This document shows, piece by piece, positions 6,041 to 7,909 of a stretch of DNA of 7,909 nucleotides. This DNA is from Candidatus Brocadiia bacterium (GTDB lineage Bacteria; Planctomycetota; PUPC01; DSUN01). Location: the NCBI GenBank assembly GCA_016782825.1, contig JADHXT010000151.1, positions 1 through 7,909 on the forward strand, in the 5' to 3' direction. The notes below the pieces were generated by a model. It worked only from the letters and a program-made list of their open reading frames with translations, was not told the DNA's origin and searched no databases. The translations under genes were made by a program, and so were the position numbers. Numbering within the stretch: the stretch's first letter is position 1; each line of letters begins with the position of its first letter.

Positions 6041-7777
6041 CAGCCCAGCGTGTGTCTGGTCGAGTTCTTCGTTGGGCACGTCGAACACCACGTTGTGCGG
6101 GGCGAGGGCTTCGCGGGTCATGAAGTCGGGCAGGCGGTCATCGGCGGCGGAGAAGCCGGCGCGGCGGTTGAAGTCGAGCTCGCGCCGCAGTGTGGCCTTG
6201 CCGAGGATCTCCATGTAGTCGTCGCCGGTCCACTGGGTGCCGCAGTGGGCGTTGATCATATCCACCACGGCCACGCCGGCGTCGGGCACGTCGAGCACGC
6301 AGAAGGCCACGAAAAGGCACAGCCCCGTGCTGTCGAGTGCGGCCGTGGCCTGCTGGAGGATGGCGCTGATGGCCACCTGGCCCTCGGGCTTCAGCGGGTC
6401 GACGGAGCCGCCGCAGTTGAGGATGTTCTGGCAGATGGCGTAGCCGGCCGTGTGGTCGGCGCCCATGGGCGTGGTGGCGTAGGTGACGCCGATGCCCTTG
6501 GCCGCGCGCGGGTCGTAGGCAGGCATGGCCTGGCCCTTGACGCATGGGATGCGGCTGACGCCAAGCACCTTGCCGGTGACCTCGGCGCCGGAGCCGAGGA
6601 TGCGGCCGAGGGGGGTGCCGGCGCGCACTTCATCCAGCAGGGAGAGCACGCCCTCGGCGTCGCCGAAGGGCAGCAGGCCGCCTTCCATGGCCACGCCGAA
6701 GGCGGCGCCCATCTCGATGGTGTCGAGCCCGATATCGTCGTCGGCGCGGTCCATGTGGGCGATGGCGTCGAGGTCGTCGATGCCGCAGTTGGCGCCGTGC
6801 GCCCACACGGTTTCGTATTCGGGGCCTTTGGACAGAAAGCCGCCGTCCTTGTCGAGATAGATGCTCGAGCAGGCGATGGTGCAGCCGCGGTGGCAGGGGT
6901 GGCGGGGGGTTCCGCCGCGCTCGAGGATGGTCTCGCGCTCCGCCTCGCCGCTGATCTTGCTGGTGCCCTCGAAGGTGCCGGTGGAGAAGTTGCGGGTGGG
7001 GTAGGCGCCGGCGGTGTTGATCACGTCGGCCAGGATGTTGGTGCCGTAGGTGGGGAGTCCCTCGCCGGTGACGCCGTGGCCCTTGAGATGCTGGGCGAAG
7101 CGCTTGCTGTGTGCTCTCATGGCCTCGGGGTCGGCGCTGACGGGACGCTTGCAGCCGGCGGCATCGAGCACGATGGCCTTGAGGCCCTTCGAGCCCATGA
7201 CGGCGCCCAAGCCGCCGCGGCCGGCGTGGCGGGTGGGGCGGCCCTCGATGTCGGTGACGGCAATGCTGGCCGCGCGGAGCTTCATCTCGCCCGCCGGGCC
7301 GATGGAAATGCAGGCCACGTCGCTGCCGTGCTGCTCGAACAGGCGGGCTACGGTGTCGTAGTTGCCCAGGCCCTTCAGATCGGGGGCCGGCGTCAGGCTG
7401 GCGCCATCGGCGGCCACACGGAGCACGTAGCAGGCGGCCTTGTCGGCGGGCAAGCCCTCCACCACGATGGCACCTACGCCCAGGCGCCCCAGGGTCTGGC
7501 CGGCCATTCCCCCGGCGTTGGATTCCTTGATCGTGCCCGTCAGCGGGCTCTTAGCCCCCACCGACAGGCGGCCGCTGCACGGAGCCGAGGTGGCGGCCAG
7601 CAGGCCAGGGGCGATGACGAGCTTGTTGTGCTCGGATAGCGCGTGGCACGTGGCGGGCACGTCGCTGGCCACAATAGCGCTGGTGACCGCGCGGCCACCG
7701 AGGGCCTGCAACTCCTCGGGCATCGGCTCTTGCGTCACGTCGAGAGCATCCATCCGCACGCGCAGCAGCGTTCGCAT
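6038..7777 (-). CDS. Aldehyde ferredoxin oxidoreductase, YdhV-like branch (tungsten/molybdenum enzyme)
   Basis: 579 aa, complete. The N-terminal AOR domain has LGGRAVTSAIV (26-36), NKLVIAPGLLAATSAPCSGR (51-70) and SVGAKSPLTGTIKESNAGG (72-90), the bis-pterin cofactor and cluster environment. The [4Fe-4S] ligands are probably Cys295, Cys299 and Cys303 (HPCHRGCTIACS) with Cys487 (STGLCLF). DDIGLDTIEMG (347-357), VKGQAMPAYDPRAAKGIGV (413-431) and MGADHTAG (438-445) are family signatures, and the C-terminus (FNRRAGF, DDRLPDFM) is intact. Archaeal enzymes of the family oxidise aldehydes to acids with ferredoxin, using a tungstopterin cofactor in the cytoplasm. The first cysteine spacing is CxxxC rather than the CxxC of the hyperthermophile enzyme, which with CHRGC and EYET (320-323) points to the YdhV-like subgroup, whose substrates are poorly known. 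No ferredoxin-like subunit or cofactor gene lies in the window. The start has a good Shine-Dalgarno and a family-typical N-terminus. Confidence 0.95.
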   Translation of the reverse strand: MRTLLRVRMDALDVTQEPMPEELQALGGRAVTSAIVASDVPATCHALSEHNKLVIAPGLLAATSAPCSGRLSVGAKSPLTGTIKESNAGGMAGQTLGRLGVGAIVVEGLPADKAACYVLRVAADGASLTPAPDLKGLGNYDTVARLFEQHGSDVACISIGPAGEMKLRAASIAVTDIEGRPTRHAGRGGLGAVMGSKGLKAIVLDAAGCKRPVSADPEAMRAHSKRFAQHLKGHGVTGEGLPTYGTNILADVINTAGAYPTRNFSTGTFEGTSKISGEAERETILERGGTPRHPCHRGCTIACSSIYLDKDGGFLSKGPEYETVWAHGANCGIDDLDAIAHMDRADDDIGLDTIEMGAAFGVAMEGGLLPFGDAEGVLSLLDEVRAGTPLGRILGSGAEVTGKVLGVSRIPCVKGQAMPAYDPRAAKGIGVTYATTPMGADHTAGYAICQNILNCGGSVDPLKPEGQVAISAILQQATAALDSTGLCLFVAFCVLDVPDAGVAVVDMINAHCGTQWTGDDYMEILGKATLRRELDFNRRAGFSAADDRLPDFMTREALAPHNVVFDVPNEELDQTHAGL

Positions 7778-7785
7778 CGTGTGAT

Positions 7786-7790
7786 CTCCT
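7786..7790 (-). promoter_or_regulatory. Ribosome binding site of the AOR gene
   Basis: The minus strand reads AGGAG within GCAGGAGAT, eight nucleotides before the ATG at 7777. It supports this start codon. Confidence 0.8.
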
Positions 7791-7831
7791 GCTTCCAGGG
7801 CATCTGTGTGTGGCCGGCCTCCGACGCCTTC

Positions 7832-7859
7832 ATTCTACACGCCGCGGCCCGCGTGTCAA
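7832..7859 (-). promoter_or_regulatory. Sigma-70-type promoter for the AOR-led gene cluster
   Basis: The minus strand has TTGACA (7854-7859, perfect -35) and TAGAAT (7832-7837, five of six -10 bases) separated by 16 nt (7838-7853). Transcription would begin near 7825, giving a leader of about 48 nt with a Shine-Dalgarno at 7786-7790. Such a match is rare by chance in DNA this GC-rich. The GC-rich spacer contains CCGCGG, but no operator is clear. No gene is visible in the 132 nt right of the AOR start. Confidence 0.7.
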
Positions 7860-7909
7860 TGTGCGTCGCCGCCCCGGTGAGCAGTTGACCCCAGCCCGTA
7901 GAGGGGCTA

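Noticed and set aside
6017..7639. 540-codon open frame on the plus strand
   Set aside because: It is the antisense of the AOR gene; the opposite strand is an unmistakable AOR. It ends only because of a single CTA codon in the AOR.
7893..7908. Hairpin AGCCC-GTAGAG-GGGCT as a terminator of an upstream gene
   Set aside because: The stem is only five base pairs, no T-run follows on the minus strand, and it lies at the window edge where context is missing.

Overview
The window is GC-rich, bacterial and read entirely from the minus strand. It holds six coding units in a row: an aldehyde ferredoxin oxidoreductase (AOR), a two-gene nucleotidyltransferase module whose second gene is broken, a secreted zinc-phospholipase-like protein, a Tat-exported Gfo/Idh/MocA oxidoreductase, and a secreted HEAT-repeat protein that runs off the left edge. 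The exported Gfo/Idh/MocA protein and the HEAT protein ending in a GSDDGIRVWLNG-type sandwich domain are a combination I associate with Planctomycetota and related PVC or neighbouring phyla. The tungsten/molybdenum AOR fits an anaerobic or facultative lifestyle. The phylum is inference; no marker gene is present.

Right end (7778-7909): a near-consensus sigma-70-type promoter (TTGACA, 16 nt, TAGAAT) and a clear Shine-Dalgarno site precede the AOR (6038-7777). The AOR is complete and resembles the YdhV-like branch.

Middle (5566-6027): ten nucleotides after the AOR stop lies an intact 63-aa protein of the type that accompanies small nucleotidyltransferases. The nucleotidyltransferase overlaps its 3' end but keeps only its N-terminal catalytic segment and its C-terminal tail, in two different frames. 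About 45 codons of the core appear to be missing. This block uses codons (AGA, TCA, TTA, AGG) that its neighbours avoid, so it looks like an acquired module that has decayed.

Left part (1-5557): the phospholipase-like protein starts 8 nt after the remnant. A 153-nt gap with short inverted repeats and at best a weak promoter follows. Then come the Gfo/Idh/MocA gene with a strong Shine-Dalgarno site and, 27 nt later, the HEAT-repeat gene. These last two form a tight pair, both predicted to be exported.

Spacing allows one long transcript from the AOR promoter, possibly with a second start in the 153-nt gap. No shared pathway can be shown: the AOR is predicted cytoplasmic and the last three proteins are exported. 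No RNA gene, CRISPR array, insertion sequence or convincing terminator was seen. Very long plus-strand open frames are antisense shadows created by the near absence of TTA, CTA and TCA codons in the real genes.
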